Below, in pieces: positions 8,190 to 15,687 of a DNA stretch of 20,276 nt; within the stretch, counting starts at the first letter, position 1, and every line of letters begins with the position of its first letter. The notes under the pieces were generated by a model. It did no database searches. It was not told where the DNA came from and worked only from the letters and a program-made list of their open reading frames with translations. Location: positions 3,462 through 23,737 of the forward strand of contig JAQVYD010000006.1 in the NCBI GenBank assembly GCA_028709105.1. The letters run 5' to 3'. Both the position numbers and the translations under genes were made by a program. The DNA comes from Clostridia bacterium. GTDB taxonomy: Bacteria; Bacillota; Peptococcia; DRI-13; DTU073.

Positions 8190-8312
8190 TCAACGTATGT
8201 ATGTAAAAAACTGGTCATAGGTTTTAGGGAGTTCATAACCTATCCGCGATAAAATCCGCCTGGTATAGGCATCGATTTTGTAAACCGCTTCATCATCACG
8301 TATAATTCTCAT
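8190..8312 (-). pseudogene. Remnant of an endonuclease III-like (HhH-GPD) DNA glycosylase
   Basis: A 40-codon minus-strand frame between yjbQ and gltX contains AVYKIDAYTRRILSRIGY and then a PKTYDQFF segment. This matches the FVVDAYTRRxxxRLG stretch of the endonuclease III-related HhH-GPD family, which lies before the catalytic part. The ATG at 8312 has a stop codon just upstream in frame, and both the N-terminal half and the iron-sulfur end are absent. With under a fifth of the family's length it cannot be a working glycosylase. The identification rests on one motif block. Confidence 0.55.
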
Positions 8313-8354
8313 AACCTAGCCCTGACGTTCTATACCATAGACAACGATTTTAAC

Positions 8355-8744
8355 TTACTTCATAATCTTTATGCAAATCTTCCTCTCCCTAGGACCATCA
8401 AACTCACAGAAATAAGCTCCCTGCCATGTCCCTAGTTTTAATTCTCCGTTTTCAATAATGATTGTACATGATGAACCAAACAAAGAAGCTTTGATATGTG
8501 CAGGCGAATTGCCTTCCAGATGACGGTAACTATGACTTTCCGGAATAACTTTACTCAGCACGCATAAAATATCAGAAACCACATCAGGATCAGCATTTTC
8601 ATTTATGGTAATGCCTGCCGTTACATGAGGTATGAATACGACTACTATTCCTTCCTTCGTCCCACTCTTTTTTACCTCTTCTTTTATAATACCAGTAATA
8701 TCAATAAATTCTTGAGTTTTAGTTGTCCTAATCCTATATTCCAT
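8355..8744 (-). CDS. YjbQ / UPF0047 family protein
   Basis: Small soluble protein of 129 residues covering the whole YjbQ (UPF0047) domain. Some members show weak thiamine-phosphate synthase activity, but the physiological role is not settled. The conserved residues are visible: IPHVTAGITINENADPDV with H40 and T42, SYRHLEGNSPAHIKASLFGSS in the middle, and GTWQGAYFCEFDGPRERK at the end. The gene stands alone on the minus strand between remnants of radC and an endonuclease III-like gene. An upstream TATAAT (8819-8824) could be its -10 box, although no convincing -35 box accompanies it. Confidence 0.93.
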   Translation of the reverse strand: MEYRIRTTKTQEFIDITGIIKEEVKKSGTKEGIVVVFIPHVTAGITINENADPDVVSDILCVLSKVIPESHSYRHLEGNSPAHIKASLFGSSCTIIIENGELKLGTWQGAYFCEFDGPRERKICIKIMK

Positions 8745-8789
8745 ATACCTTTATACCCCCTCATTATTTTTGACATCCCTGTAAAAACA

Positions 8790-8816
8790 AAGTGTACTTT
8801 TTTTACAAGTATACTT
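8790..8816. repeat. Two near-identical palindromic decamers upstream of yjbQ
   Basis: AAGTGTACTT (8790-8799) and AAGTATACTT (8807-8816) are spaced 17 bases start to start, and each is palindromic or nearly so. They lie 46-72 bases upstream of the yjbQ start and just downstream of a TATAAT. This could be a regulator binding site, but none is identified. The rest of the gap 8745-8878 shows only AT-rich sequence. Confidence 0.35.
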
Positions 8817-8878
8817 AAATTATATCATAATTTTCATGCAATTTGAGAAATTAAAAATCGATGATATGATCCTTTTTA

Positions 8879-9029
8879 GGTTATTTGGATATCCGCACCG
8901 GACGGCTGTTGACTTTCTCCCGGATGATTATGTGCCAGAATGATGCTGTTAACTTGATGCCGCGGGATCAGCTTCAAATAAGCCTGCTAGGGAGCCATAC
9001 TCGCGAATCATTTTATGCGCAAGTTCAAG
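8879..9029 (-). pseudogene. Decayed radC-like gene with internal deletion
   Basis: On the minus strand the sequence from 9029 encodes LELAHKMIREYGSLAGLFEA followed by DP, the N-terminal helix-hairpin-helix part of RadC (UPF0758) proteins. After a frame change near 8957 it encodes NSIILAHNHPGESQQPSGAD and then IQIT, the JAMM metalloprotease motif HxHP of the RadC C-terminal domain, ending at a stop. The roughly 100 residues normally between the blocks are missing, so a large deletion and frameshift have joined both ends. Upstream (9030-9102) is a 25-codon open frame that I cannot assign. RadC function is unsettled; this copy is dead. Confidence 0.72.
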
Positions 9030-9120
9030 GAATCAAACCCTTTACAAGGGGAGTGACAAGGAACCGCTCTTCACCATAATTCTCATCCTCAGCATCCGGC
9101 ATTTTACCATGATTTTAAAA

Positions 9121-10287
9121 TTAAATATAAAAACGGTCTATAGTAATAACAGTATACAAACTTTTATCTTTTTCTTTTATTTTTTGTGTAATCTCTGTAG
9201 TTACTTCACTATCGCTCTTTTTACATTGATGGGGAATCACCACATCAAAAATTAAATTACTATGAGTAACACCTTTTACTACTCTAAAATCATGCATAGA
9301 CAAAGAATCGTCAACACCGGAAACCACTTCTGCCGTTAACTCACGTAATTCATTAACAAAAGGGTCATCCGTAATAATCGGATCCAGATGAATAACCAAA
9401 TGAATACCCAAATCTTGAGCAATATCACGCTCAATATTATCAATTAAATCATGACTTACTAAAATATTTTCCTTAGCATCAACCTCTATATGAACAGAAG
9501 CAAAATAACGCCGCGGGCCATAATTATGAACAACTAAGTCATGAATACCCAGTACACCATCATGTTTTCTAACATATGAATCAATAAGCTCAACCAACTC
9601 ACCTGAAGGAACTTGTCCCAACAAAGAATCTAATGTTTCTTTTAATATATTTATGCCAGATATCATAATCAAAACTGAAACAATAATTCCCACATAACCA
9701 TCAAGCTGGAAACCAAGCAAAGGGCTAAAAATCGTAGCAAGCAAAACAGATGAGGTAGCCAGCACATCCGAAAAACTATCAACCGCAGTAGCCTTCAACA
9801 TAGAGGAATCAATGAGCTTACCTAATGCTATATTAAATCTATATAACCAAAGTTTAGCCGCGATAGAAAACAATAACACACCCACCACAACAAGACTAAA
9901 CTCAATCTTATCTGGATGAAAAATCTTGTTAAAAGATGTTTTTAATAATTCAACGCCTAACAGAAGAATAAAAACGGCGACAAGAGAAGAAGCAATATAT
10001 TCTATTCGTTCATGCCCAAACGGATGCTTCTCATCCGCGGGCTTACTTGATAATTTAAAACTGACTAGTGAAATTACAGAAGAACCTGCGTCCGAAAGAT
10101 TATTCACGGCATCAGCAACCACAGCTACACTATGAAACAATGTACCCACGGTAAACTTGATCATAAAAAGAAATACATTAACTAAAATACCTACAATACT
10201 GCTCATTTTCCCATACTGTTCACGTACCTTGGTATTTCGCAGGTCTTGATAGTTTTTAATAAGCTTTTTTACTAAAAAATCGGGCAT
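9121..10287 (-). CDS. Cation diffusion facilitator (CDF) metal exporter, Mn/Fe-type site
   Basis: Membrane antiporter that would export divalent metal from the cytoplasm using the proton gradient. The 388 residues comprise six predicted membrane helices (about 30-215) and a long cytoplasmic tail. The metal site residues are N62xxxD66 in helix 2 (within VADAVNNLSDAGSS) and D170xxxD174 in helix 5 (within AVDSFSDVLATS). Zn-type CDF proteins usually have HxxxD in helix 5, while DxxxD is typical of Mn or Fe exporters. The tail has a first ferredoxin-like domain rich in His and Asp (HLVIHLD) and a second similar block, longer than in classical members. It follows fetB by 53 bases on the same strand, with a GGAGTG ribosome site, so it is probably part of a metal-efflux operon. 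Confidence 0.9.
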   Translation of the reverse strand: MPDFLVKKLIKNYQDLRNTKVREQYGKMSSIVGILVNVFLFMIKFTVGTLFHSVAVVADAVNNLSDAGSSVISLVSFKLSSKPADEKHPFGHERIEYIASSLVAVFILLLGVELLKTSFNKIFHPDKIEFSLVVVGVLLFSIAAKLWLYRFNIALGKLIDSSMLKATAVDSFSDVLATSSVLLATIFSPLLGFQLDGYVGIIVSVLIMISGINILKETLDSLLGQVPSGELVELIDSYVRKHDGVLGIHDLVVHNYGPRRYFASVHIEVDAKENILVSHDLIDNIERDIAQDLGIHLVIHLDPIITDDPFVNELRELTAEVVSGVDDSLSMHDFRVVKGVTHSNLIFDVVIPHQCKKSDSEVTTEITQKIKEKDKSLYTVITIDRFYI

Positions 10288-10340
10288 CTGTTTTCACTCC
10301 ATCATGATTAATATGAACTCATAATACTGTTTTTCAATTT

Positions 10341-11102
10341 TTAAATTAATTGCTTCCTCTGGTTAAAGAAAGTACGATAAGCTAAATAACAAGCCATAAA
10401 AGAAGCAATTGCCGTTGTCGAAAGCAACATAAAGGTGACCATAATCTGGTAACGAATCGCCATTACGGGCGAAACACCCGCTAGAATAAGACCTGTCATC
10501 ATACCAGGCAAAGCGACAATTCCTAAAGTCTTGGCCGAATCAATCGTAGGTAGCATACCCGTACGAATAGCCCCCCTAATGATCTCCAGAGATGCCGGTA
10601 AAACATCTGCTCCGAGAGCTAACTTTGCTTCTACCTCGTCTCTTTTATCTTTAAAATCAGAAGAGAGTTGCCGATAGCATAGACCTAAAGCAACCATGGC
10701 ATTACTGATAATCATACCTCCAATAGGAATAACTTGAAACGGCTCATATTGAATAGCTCCGGATAACAAAAGCACGGATAAAGTGATCATTGCCCCTACG
10801 GCTATGGAAACAAAAGAAATCAATAAACCATTCCTGATGTTTTTTCCTCTCTTCGCCGCATTATAAGCGGCATTAAAAGTCATAAAAGCAAGCAGGAAAG
10901 TTGTAAAAACAGGACTTTTCTGACCAAAAATATATTCAAGGATATATCCCACAATAACAAGCTGAATAATAGCTCTCCCTACACTGATTAACGTTTCTTT
11001 TTCCAACCCTAATTTTTGAAAATAGGAAAACAAAAGAGATACCACAACAAGTGAAGATGCTATGAAAAGAGAAGAAATGCTAATCGTTGTTCCAGGATTC
11101 AT
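10341..11102 (-). CDS. fetB: ABC transporter permease, FetB/YbbM (UPF0014) family
   Basis: Membrane subunit of a two-gene ABC exporter; in E. coli FetAB is linked to iron export and resistance to peroxide stress. It has 253 residues with about seven hydrophobic segments and the family-specific patterns GRAIIQLVIVGYILEYIF, IPIGGMIISNAMV and LGIVALPGMMTGLILAGVSP, with IRYQIMV near the end. The length fits the family (about 250-260). Its ATG overlaps the stop codon of fetA by ATGA, indicating translational coupling. The CDF exporter follows downstream. Substrate by family is iron, possibly other metals; not shown by the sequence itself. Confidence 0.92.
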   Translation of the reverse strand: MNPGTTISISSLFIASSLVVVSLLFSYFQKLGLEKETLISVGRAIIQLVIVGYILEYIFGQKSPVFTTFLLAFMTFNAAYNAAKRGKNIRNGLLISFVSIAVGAMITLSVLLLSGAIQYEPFQVIPIGGMIISNAMVALGLCYRQLSSDFKDKRDEVEAKLALGADVLPASLEIIRGAIRTGMLPTIDSAKTLGIVALPGMMTGLILAGVSPVMAIRYQIMVTFMLLSTTAIASFMACYLAYRTFFNQRKQLI

Positions 11103-11755
11103 TTTAAAACCTCCTCCGCTTTGATTTCACCATTTTCTATCGTTAATAATTTATTCGCATATTTTCTACTCTGCTCAAGATTATGTGTTACCCATAAAAC
11201 TGTTGTGCCTTTTTGATTTAAGGAACTAATTACTTTTTCGACAAGTAAAGTATTCGTAACATCTAACGCTGAAGTTACCTCATCAAGAAGAAAAATTTCC
11301 GGCAGAAACAATAACGTTCTGAGCAAAGCAATCCTCTGCTTTTCACCACCGGAAAGACTTTGTACATCTTTTTTCAGCAAGGCAAAGTCAAGATTAAAAT
11401 CGGAACATAACGTTTGCACTCTAGTCAAATTAACCTTTTCTTTTCTTATTAAATAAGGAAAAGAAAGATTATCCTCGACTGTATCGCCAAATAAACATGG
11501 CGTTTGCGCACAGTAGCCAATCTTTCTCCTTAAATCTATCGGACTATATTGCCTAAAGTCTTTCCCTTTAAAAATAATTTTTCCCTCCGTAGGACTTAAC
11601 AAATGAGCACAAAGCTTCAAGAATGTACTTTTCCCGCTGCCCGAAGGTCCCACAATGGAAAGATAATCACCTGCATCTATTTTTAATGATATGTTTTTGA
11701 GAATGCTTTTATTTTCACTTTGATATGATATGTTTTGCAATTTCAGTAGAACCAT
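11099..11755 (-). CDS. fetA: ABC transporter ATP-binding protein, FetA/YbbL type
   Basis: Cytoplasmic ATPase partner of the FetB permease. From the ATG at 11755 it has 218 residues, with Walker A GPSGSGKST at 36-44, Q-loop YCAQ, ABC signature LSGGEKQR at 134-141, Walker B IFLLDEVTSALD at 154-165, and the H-loop WVTHN. A GTG at 11764 in the same frame would add three residues, but the ribosome site AGAGGTGGG overlaps it, so the ATG is preferred. First gene of the fetA-fetB-CDF operon. A TTAACT-AG-AGTTAA inverted repeat (11804-11817) lies about 50 bases upstream and could be an operator; no DtxR-type box was seen there. Confidence 0.92.
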   Translation of the reverse strand: MVLLKLQNISYQSENKSILKNISLKIDAGDYLSIVGPSGSGKSTFLKLCAHLLSPTEGKIIFKGKDFRQYSPIDLRRKIGYCAQTPCLFGDTVEDNLSFPYLIRKEKVNLTRVQTLCSDFNLDFALLKKDVQSLSGGEKQRIALLRTLLFLPEIFLLDEVTSALDVTNTLLVEKVISSLNQKGTTVLWVTHNLEQSRKYANKLLTIENGEIKAEEVLK

Positions 11756-11821
11756 TATGCCCACCTCTAGTTCCTTTGTTCAACAGCAACTTCTATTTTC
11801 TGTTTAACTCTAGTTAATTCT

Positions 11822-11856
11822 TAAACCTATGGTTGTAGAAAGAACATCTTCTTCAT
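11822..11856 (-). pseudogene. Remnant of the ClC gene start (second cassette copy)
   Basis: The minus strand reads ATGAAGAAG followed by a stretch matching TGTTCTTTCTACAATCACAG in the intact ClC gene (near 4700), with the roughly 38 bases between deleted. A leader closely like that of the intact gene, GGGGTGTC, precedes it. Only the first codons remain. It lies directly downstream of the decayed MFS copy, in the same order and spacing as in the intact pair. Confidence 0.7.
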
Positions 11857-11898
11857 CTTGACACCCCATTATTAATCTACAACTCTCTTCTCTACTAC

Positions 11899-12124
11899 TC
11901 AAGAATTGCTCTCCCTTGAAAGTACATAACAGTTACGTCCTGCACCAAGCCCGGCCACAGTCATAAGTACGCTAATGAGCATCAATAAAAGTAAACGCCA
12001 AACTAACACTGGCCCCTTGCCCTAAACCTAAGATGATAATACTTAAAGTTAAGATAATGCCCAAGATAAGCATTGTTTTTTTAGTTGAATCAGTACGTGT
12101 TTTTATTAAACTATGACTTGGCAT
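11899..12124 (-). pseudogene. Decayed second copy of the CynX/NimT-type MFS transporter
   Basis: From the ATG at 12124 the minus strand repeats the intact MFS start (MPSHSLIKTRT, then MLILGIIL). It then jumps in frame to the GLGQGASVSLAFT segment that in the intact gene lies near residue 310, and then, with a frame change, to the final segment SVLMTVAGLGAGRNCYV. Two internal deletions have removed over 80% of the gene. The leader upstream, including GGAGAG and about 65 further bases, is nearly identical to the intact copy at 6026-6090, which shows that the whole region was duplicated and not only the coding part. Confidence 0.82.
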
Positions 12125-12221
12125 GGTCTCTCCTTTTTTGCTTGCTACAACTAAACATTTTTTCTATTTTACTATCTCTATCTAAATTTGTCCACCACGC
12201 ATAAACCCATTATGCTATTCA

Positions 12222-12284
12222 ATTTATCACAAACTATACAAAACTCGCGAAGAAGCTCACAAAGATATTTTTTGGCATATGGAA
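12222..12284 (+). mobile_element. IS3-family transposase fragment (second cassette copy)
   Basis: Translates as IYHKLYKTREEAHKDIFWHM then E, the same OrfB segment as at 6127-6222 but shorter. Relative to the first copy it lacks about 12 bases between short ATTTATC-like repeats. It ends abruptly at 12284, where unrelated sequence begins. It is part of the duplicated block and no longer mobile. Confidence 0.7.
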
Positions 12285-12300
12285 AACCCTAAAAATTTTA

Positions 12301-12325
12301 AAAGAGCCTGAACTAGGCTCTTTTT
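12301..12325. terminator. Intrinsic terminator-like hairpin
   Basis: AAAGAGCCT (12301-12309) pairs with AGGCTCTTT (12315-12323) around a five-base loop, with T's following on the plus strand and a T-rich run on the minus strand, so it could act both ways. It ends no intact gene now; it lies between the IS3 fragment and the promoter region of the next gene and may be a leftover. Confidence 0.65.
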
Positions 12326-12376
12326 GGGGACTCTAAAATATTTTTAAATTACAGGTCTTAGCGGATTATTTTTGAC

Positions 12377-12404
12377 TTGCTCTATTTTTCTTTTAAATTA
12401 AAAT
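12377..12404 (+). promoter_or_regulatory. Possible promoter of the glutamate-synthase-like gene
   Basis: TTGCTC (12377-12382) and TAAAAT (12399-12404) are 16 bases apart, giving a 5' leader of about 125 bases. TTGACT at 12372 is a second -35 candidate with a poorer -10 box. The call is tentative in such AT-rich sequence. Between 12405 and 12500 I see no gene or strong hairpin. Confidence 0.4.
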
Positions 12405-12503
12405 ACAAAAAGTATCAAGTACCACTTTTTTCCTGAAATAAGAAACTCTGCTTTGGCTAAACTAACTGTGAATTAATTAAAAAAACACAGAGGAAATGAA
12501 CTT

Positions 12504-12542
12504 ATGTCTCTTCGAGTAAATTTTAGGAGGGAACGAAAATGA
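12504..12542 (+). CDS. Possible 12-residue leader peptide overlapping the next start
   Basis: A short frame encodes MSLRVNFRRERK and ends in a TGA that overlaps the ATG of the following gene (ATGA). AGAGGA lies nine bases before its ATG. The downstream ribosome site AGGAGGG lies inside it. It could couple or regulate translation of the synthase-like gene, or be chance; there is no independent support. Confidence 0.25.
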   Translation: MSLRVNFRRERK

Positions 12543-13906
12543 TTCGGCTTTTGGAAAATTGGCTTAGATCCTTCACTAACGAAACAACTGATAAAACAAT
12601 AACTAGAATGTTAAAAGATCAATACATAGAAAACCTTTTCGAAATGGTTCCGGCAATAAAAAAAATAGGTCCTATTAATCTTGTCGAACTTGCGATGAGA
12701 GCTGTACAAGATACCTCTGTTGCCCGCCCCTTGGGAAGCCATCTACACTTCTCTCCTTGGGAGAAGTTGTTATTTAACCCTGTTCATCTATTTAGATTCC
12801 CCACCCCGGAAAGTGTGGAAATTCAGACCTCTGTTACTATTGGTCCTCGGGCCAAAAAACCTTTACTAATCTCTATCCCGATAATGATTGCCGCAATGTC
12901 TTTTGGAGGAGCCTTAAGTAAAAAAACCAAAATAGCTCTGGCCAAAGCAGCAACTATGGCGGGGACAGCAACCAATTCGGGAGAAGCCGGTTTATTAAAA
13001 GAAGAACGAGAAAATGCTCAGCTTTTTATTGGACAATATAACCGGGGAGGTTGGCTGAATACCCCTGGAAAATACAAACAACTGGACGCCATTGAAATCC
13101 AGTTAGGGCAAGGAGCACAAGGCTCAACAAATCAGAAGACAAAAGCTAAAAATATTGGAAAAGACTTTAAGGAGGTTTTTAACCTCCGAAACGGTGAAGA
13201 TGCTGTCATACATTCAAGATTACCTGATGTAAATACAAAGGAAGAATTTATAGAATTAGTCGGTCGTTTAAGAGAAGAAACGGGCGGTATTCCTATTGGC
13301 TTAAAAATAGCGGCTACTCATCATTTAGAGCAAGAACTACTCATTGCCCTAGAAGCAAAAGTAGACTTCGTGACAGTTGACGGTGCGGAAGGAGGAACCC
13401 ATGGCGGTTCTCCCACTCTACAGGATGATGTTGGTCTACCTACTTTATTTGCCATTACCAGAGCCGCAGAATTTCTTGCCCAAAAAAAGGCTACTCATGA
13501 CGTAAGTTTGCTTGCCACCGGAGGCTTGGTAACCCCTGGGCAAATGCTAAAAGCATTGGCCCTAGGTGCCAATGCTGTATATATTGGGACATCTGCCCTG
13601 ATGGCTCTTGTCAGCGACCAAATCGTGGAATCCGTACCTTTTGAGCCTCCAACATCATTAGTAGTTTATGCCGGCAAAATGACAGATTCTCTAGATATTG
13701 ACAGAGGTGCTAAAAGCCTCTGTCAATATTTGAACGCCTGCATAAAGGAGATGAAGGAAATAGCCATCTCTCTTGGTAAAACTGCTTTAATAGAGTTAGA
13801 CAAATCCGATTTATCAACCCTTGACCCTTTTATTTCTAGAGCAGTAGGTATTGACTTTAGTTATGTCGCTCCGGAAAAGCAACATGATTTTTTTAAATCC
13901 TTTTAA
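12539..13906 (+). CDS. FMN-dependent glutamate-synthase-like protein (GltS domain, YerD-like)
   Basis: Predicted cytosolic flavoprotein of 455 residues with the (beta/alpha)8 FMN-binding domain of the glutamate synthase large subunit. Recognisable blocks are SFGGALSKKTKIALAKAA (121-138), GTATNSGEAG (142-151), IEIQLGQGAQG (185-195), IGLKIAATHH (253-262), DGAEGGTHGGSP (281-292) and ATGGLVTPGQMLKALALGAN (326-345). The glutamine amidotransferase domain is absent. Only two cysteines occur (395 and 401), so the 3Fe-4S cluster of true glutamate synthase cannot form in the usual way, and the common KPGxGG loop is replaced by QGSTNQKTK. A true glutamate synthase role is therefore doubtful; an FMN oxidoreductase of unknown substrate is safer. 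The ATG has AGGAGGG seven bases upstream. It stands alone on the plus strand. Confidence 0.87.
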   Translation: MIRLLENWLRSFTNETTDKTITRMLKDQYIENLFEMVPAIKKIGPINLVELAMRAVQDTSVARPLGSHLHFSPWEKLLFNPVHLFRFPTPESVEIQTSVTIGPRAKKPLLISIPIMIAAMSFGGALSKKTKIALAKAATMAGTATNSGEAGLLKEERENAQLFIGQYNRGGWLNTPGKYKQLDAIEIQLGQGAQGSTNQKTKAKNIGKDFKEVFNLRNGEDAVIHSRLPDVNTKEEFIELVGRLREETGGIPIGLKIAATHHLEQELLIALEAKVDFVTVDGAEGGTHGGSPTLQDDVGLPTLFAITRAAEFLAQKKATHDVSLLATGGLVTPGQMLKALALGANAVYIGTSALMALVSDQIVESVPFEPPTSLVVYAGKMTDSLDIDRGAKSLCQYLNACIKEMKEIAISLGKTALIELDKSDLSTLDPFISRAVGIDFSYVAPEKQHDFFKSF

Positions 13907-13944
13907 AGCATTCTCATGATGTGTGATCCTTATACCTTAACAAG

Positions 13945-15687
13945 TCAATTGTATTTTGAATAATGTTCTTCTCTTAAAGTTCCCTCTAAACATTTCATTT
14001 TGTCACCGGTAATTTCAATAACTGTTTTTTCAACAATATCTCCTTCATAAATACTTTTGGTAAAAGTCACTATCCCATTTTGGTTTCCTTTATCCTGCCA
14101 CGCTTTTTCATAAACATAACGTATACCATCTTCAACAATTTCACGAGTTCCAATCCAATAGGGATATTCTCCATAAGCATCAATAAGATAATTAGATACA
14201 TCTGTGTTCATCTTGATAAGTTGTCTGTCCTTCAGAGTAATTTGCACCTCTGCCTCTCTGGCAATTTCCCGGAGATAGGTCTTGCCGTAAGCCTCTATTT
14301 GTGCCTCCATGGCGGCTCTGTTTTTCCCATGATCAGCCGACTCATATTTCTCAAAAGCTGAGGGGGAAAACATTTTTTTAAGGGAGGCAAGATATCCGCT
14401 GCCATCAAGCGGACGGATAAAATCTTTCAACACATAATTCCCCTGGCTATCCTTTTGAAAAACGATCGTTGCAGGGTTGGCATGCCCGGCGATACCCGTT
14501 AAAATTCCGTTTTCAAAGCCAAAGCAGATATACTTTTCCCATATATAAGCATAGGTTAAGCCGTTTTTCTCCTCAGCTTCCAAGATCACGTGTCCCTCTC
14601 CCACAGTTTCACACCGGGGATGATAACTATCTCCTGCATAATAGGTAAGGATCGCCGTGGAAATGCTTTGCTCTAAATCCTTAGATAATTGCTCGGAGGA
14701 ATCGGCCGACTGCATATTTTGCCGGTTCGATATAGACATATTCTTAGGTATAGAATTATTTTTTGGATTAGTCATTAAGCCAATACATATCGCTAAAACC
14801 GCAACCACCGCCGCCAGCACTACCCAGAACGCAGGCTTTCTGTAATTAAGCACATTTTTGATTCTGCTCTTAGCATTACTCTCCCCAAAAGCCAGCGGAC
14901 AACCGTTGTGAATTCTTTTTCCTGCCGCCAAAGATAAAAGTGACGCGGAGTATTCCTTTTTTATACCACTGCCCATGTGTTTGAGCACACTTTCATCACA
15001 GGATAACTCCATATCGGTTCCCATCAGTAAAAAGGCAATCCAGACAAGGGGATTAAACCAATGTATGCTCAACACCACAAAGGCTAAGGGTTTCACGATA
15101 TGGTCAAACCTTTGGAGGTGGATTTGTTCATGCTTGATAATATATCTTTTTTCATCCGCGGAAAGCCCTGTCGGAAGATAAATTTTAGGGTTAAGAATTC
15201 CCAGAATAAATGGCGTTTTAAGGTTACCGGCCTCATAGATATTATCGAACAAATTACCTGCTGCTTTTAAATTGCGGGTTAGCTTGATAACAGAATAAAT
15301 ACTGCAAATTAGCATTACAGCTATACCCATAAGCCAGATCACAGCTAAGAGGCTCATCACAATTTGCATAGGGTTAACACTCGCACCCATAGCGGGTACA
15401 GGTAAAGAAGAATTGACAAAGTTATCAACCGTAGCAATCCCGCTGTTTATGGCCGGATTTTGCTGATAGCCAATATCAACAGGCACAGGCTCTACGTTAA
15501 TGGGTATAAGACTTAACACACTCTCAAAAGAAAACGGGCAGATCAGTCTAAAAAATACTATACCCCATAAAGCATAGGAAAATATTTTCGGTGCCTTTTT
15601 AAGAAGCATTCTGGCCGCTATGACAAATACAATAACGTAGCTTGCGGTAAGACTCATATTTAATACTGCCAAAAAAATCTTACTCAT
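13945..15687 (-). CDS. M56-family (BlaR1/MecR1-type) membrane metallopeptidase sensor
   Basis: Integral membrane protease that would sense an outside signal and inactivate the BlaI-type repressor encoded before it. The 580 residues contain three N-terminal helices (about 5-25, 35-55, 108-132), the zinc protease domain with HEQIH at 186-190 and ELSCDE at 227-232, and a fourth helix at about 287-305. After that come about 275 residues predicted to be outside. These do not show the SxxK and SxN/KTG motifs of the penicillin-binding sensor of classical BlaR1, so the ligand is unknown and probably not a beta-lactam. Its ATG overlaps the blaI stop by ATGA. Similar proteins with varied outer domains are frequent in Clostridia. 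Confidence 0.9.
   Translation of the reverse strand: MSKIFLAVLNMSLTASYVIVFVIAARMLLKKAPKIFSYALWGIVFFRLICPFSFESVLSLIPINVEPVPVDIGYQQNPAINSGIATVDNFVNSSLPVPAMGASVNPMQIVMSLLAVIWLMGIAVMLICSIYSVIKLTRNLKAAGNLFDNIYEAGNLKTPFILGILNPKIYLPTGLSADEKRYIIKHEQIHLQRFDHIVKPLAFVVLSIHWFNPLVWIAFLLMGTDMELSCDESVLKHMGSGIKKEYSASLLSLAAGKRIHNGCPLAFGESNAKSRIKNVLNYRKPAFWVVLAAVVAVLAICIGLMTNPKNNSIPKNMSISNRQNMQSADSSEQLSKDLEQSISTAILTYYAGDSYHPRCETVGEGHVILEAEEKNGLTYAYIWEKYICFGFENGILTGIAGHANPATIVFQKDSQGNYVLKDFIRPLDGSGYLASLKKMFSPSAFEKYESADHGKNRAAMEAQIEAYGKTYLREIAREAEVQITLKDRQLIKMNTDVSNYLIDAYGEYPYWIGTREIVEDGIRYVYEKAWQDKGNQNGIVTFTKSIYEGDIVEKTVIEITGDKMKCLEGTLREEHYSKYN

Noticed and set aside
8124..8354. T-box riboswitch before gltX
   Set aside because: No specifier hairpin, T-box sequence or terminator was visible; the gap is mostly an endonuclease III-like remnant.
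8885..9079. 64-codon plus-strand frame
   Set aside because: It is the antisense shadow of the radC remnant.
9025..9102. 25-codon minus-strand frame (MPDAEDENYGEERF...) after the CDF gene
   Set aside because: No ribosome site or recognised family; it may be upstream debris of the radC remnant but cannot be supported as a gene.
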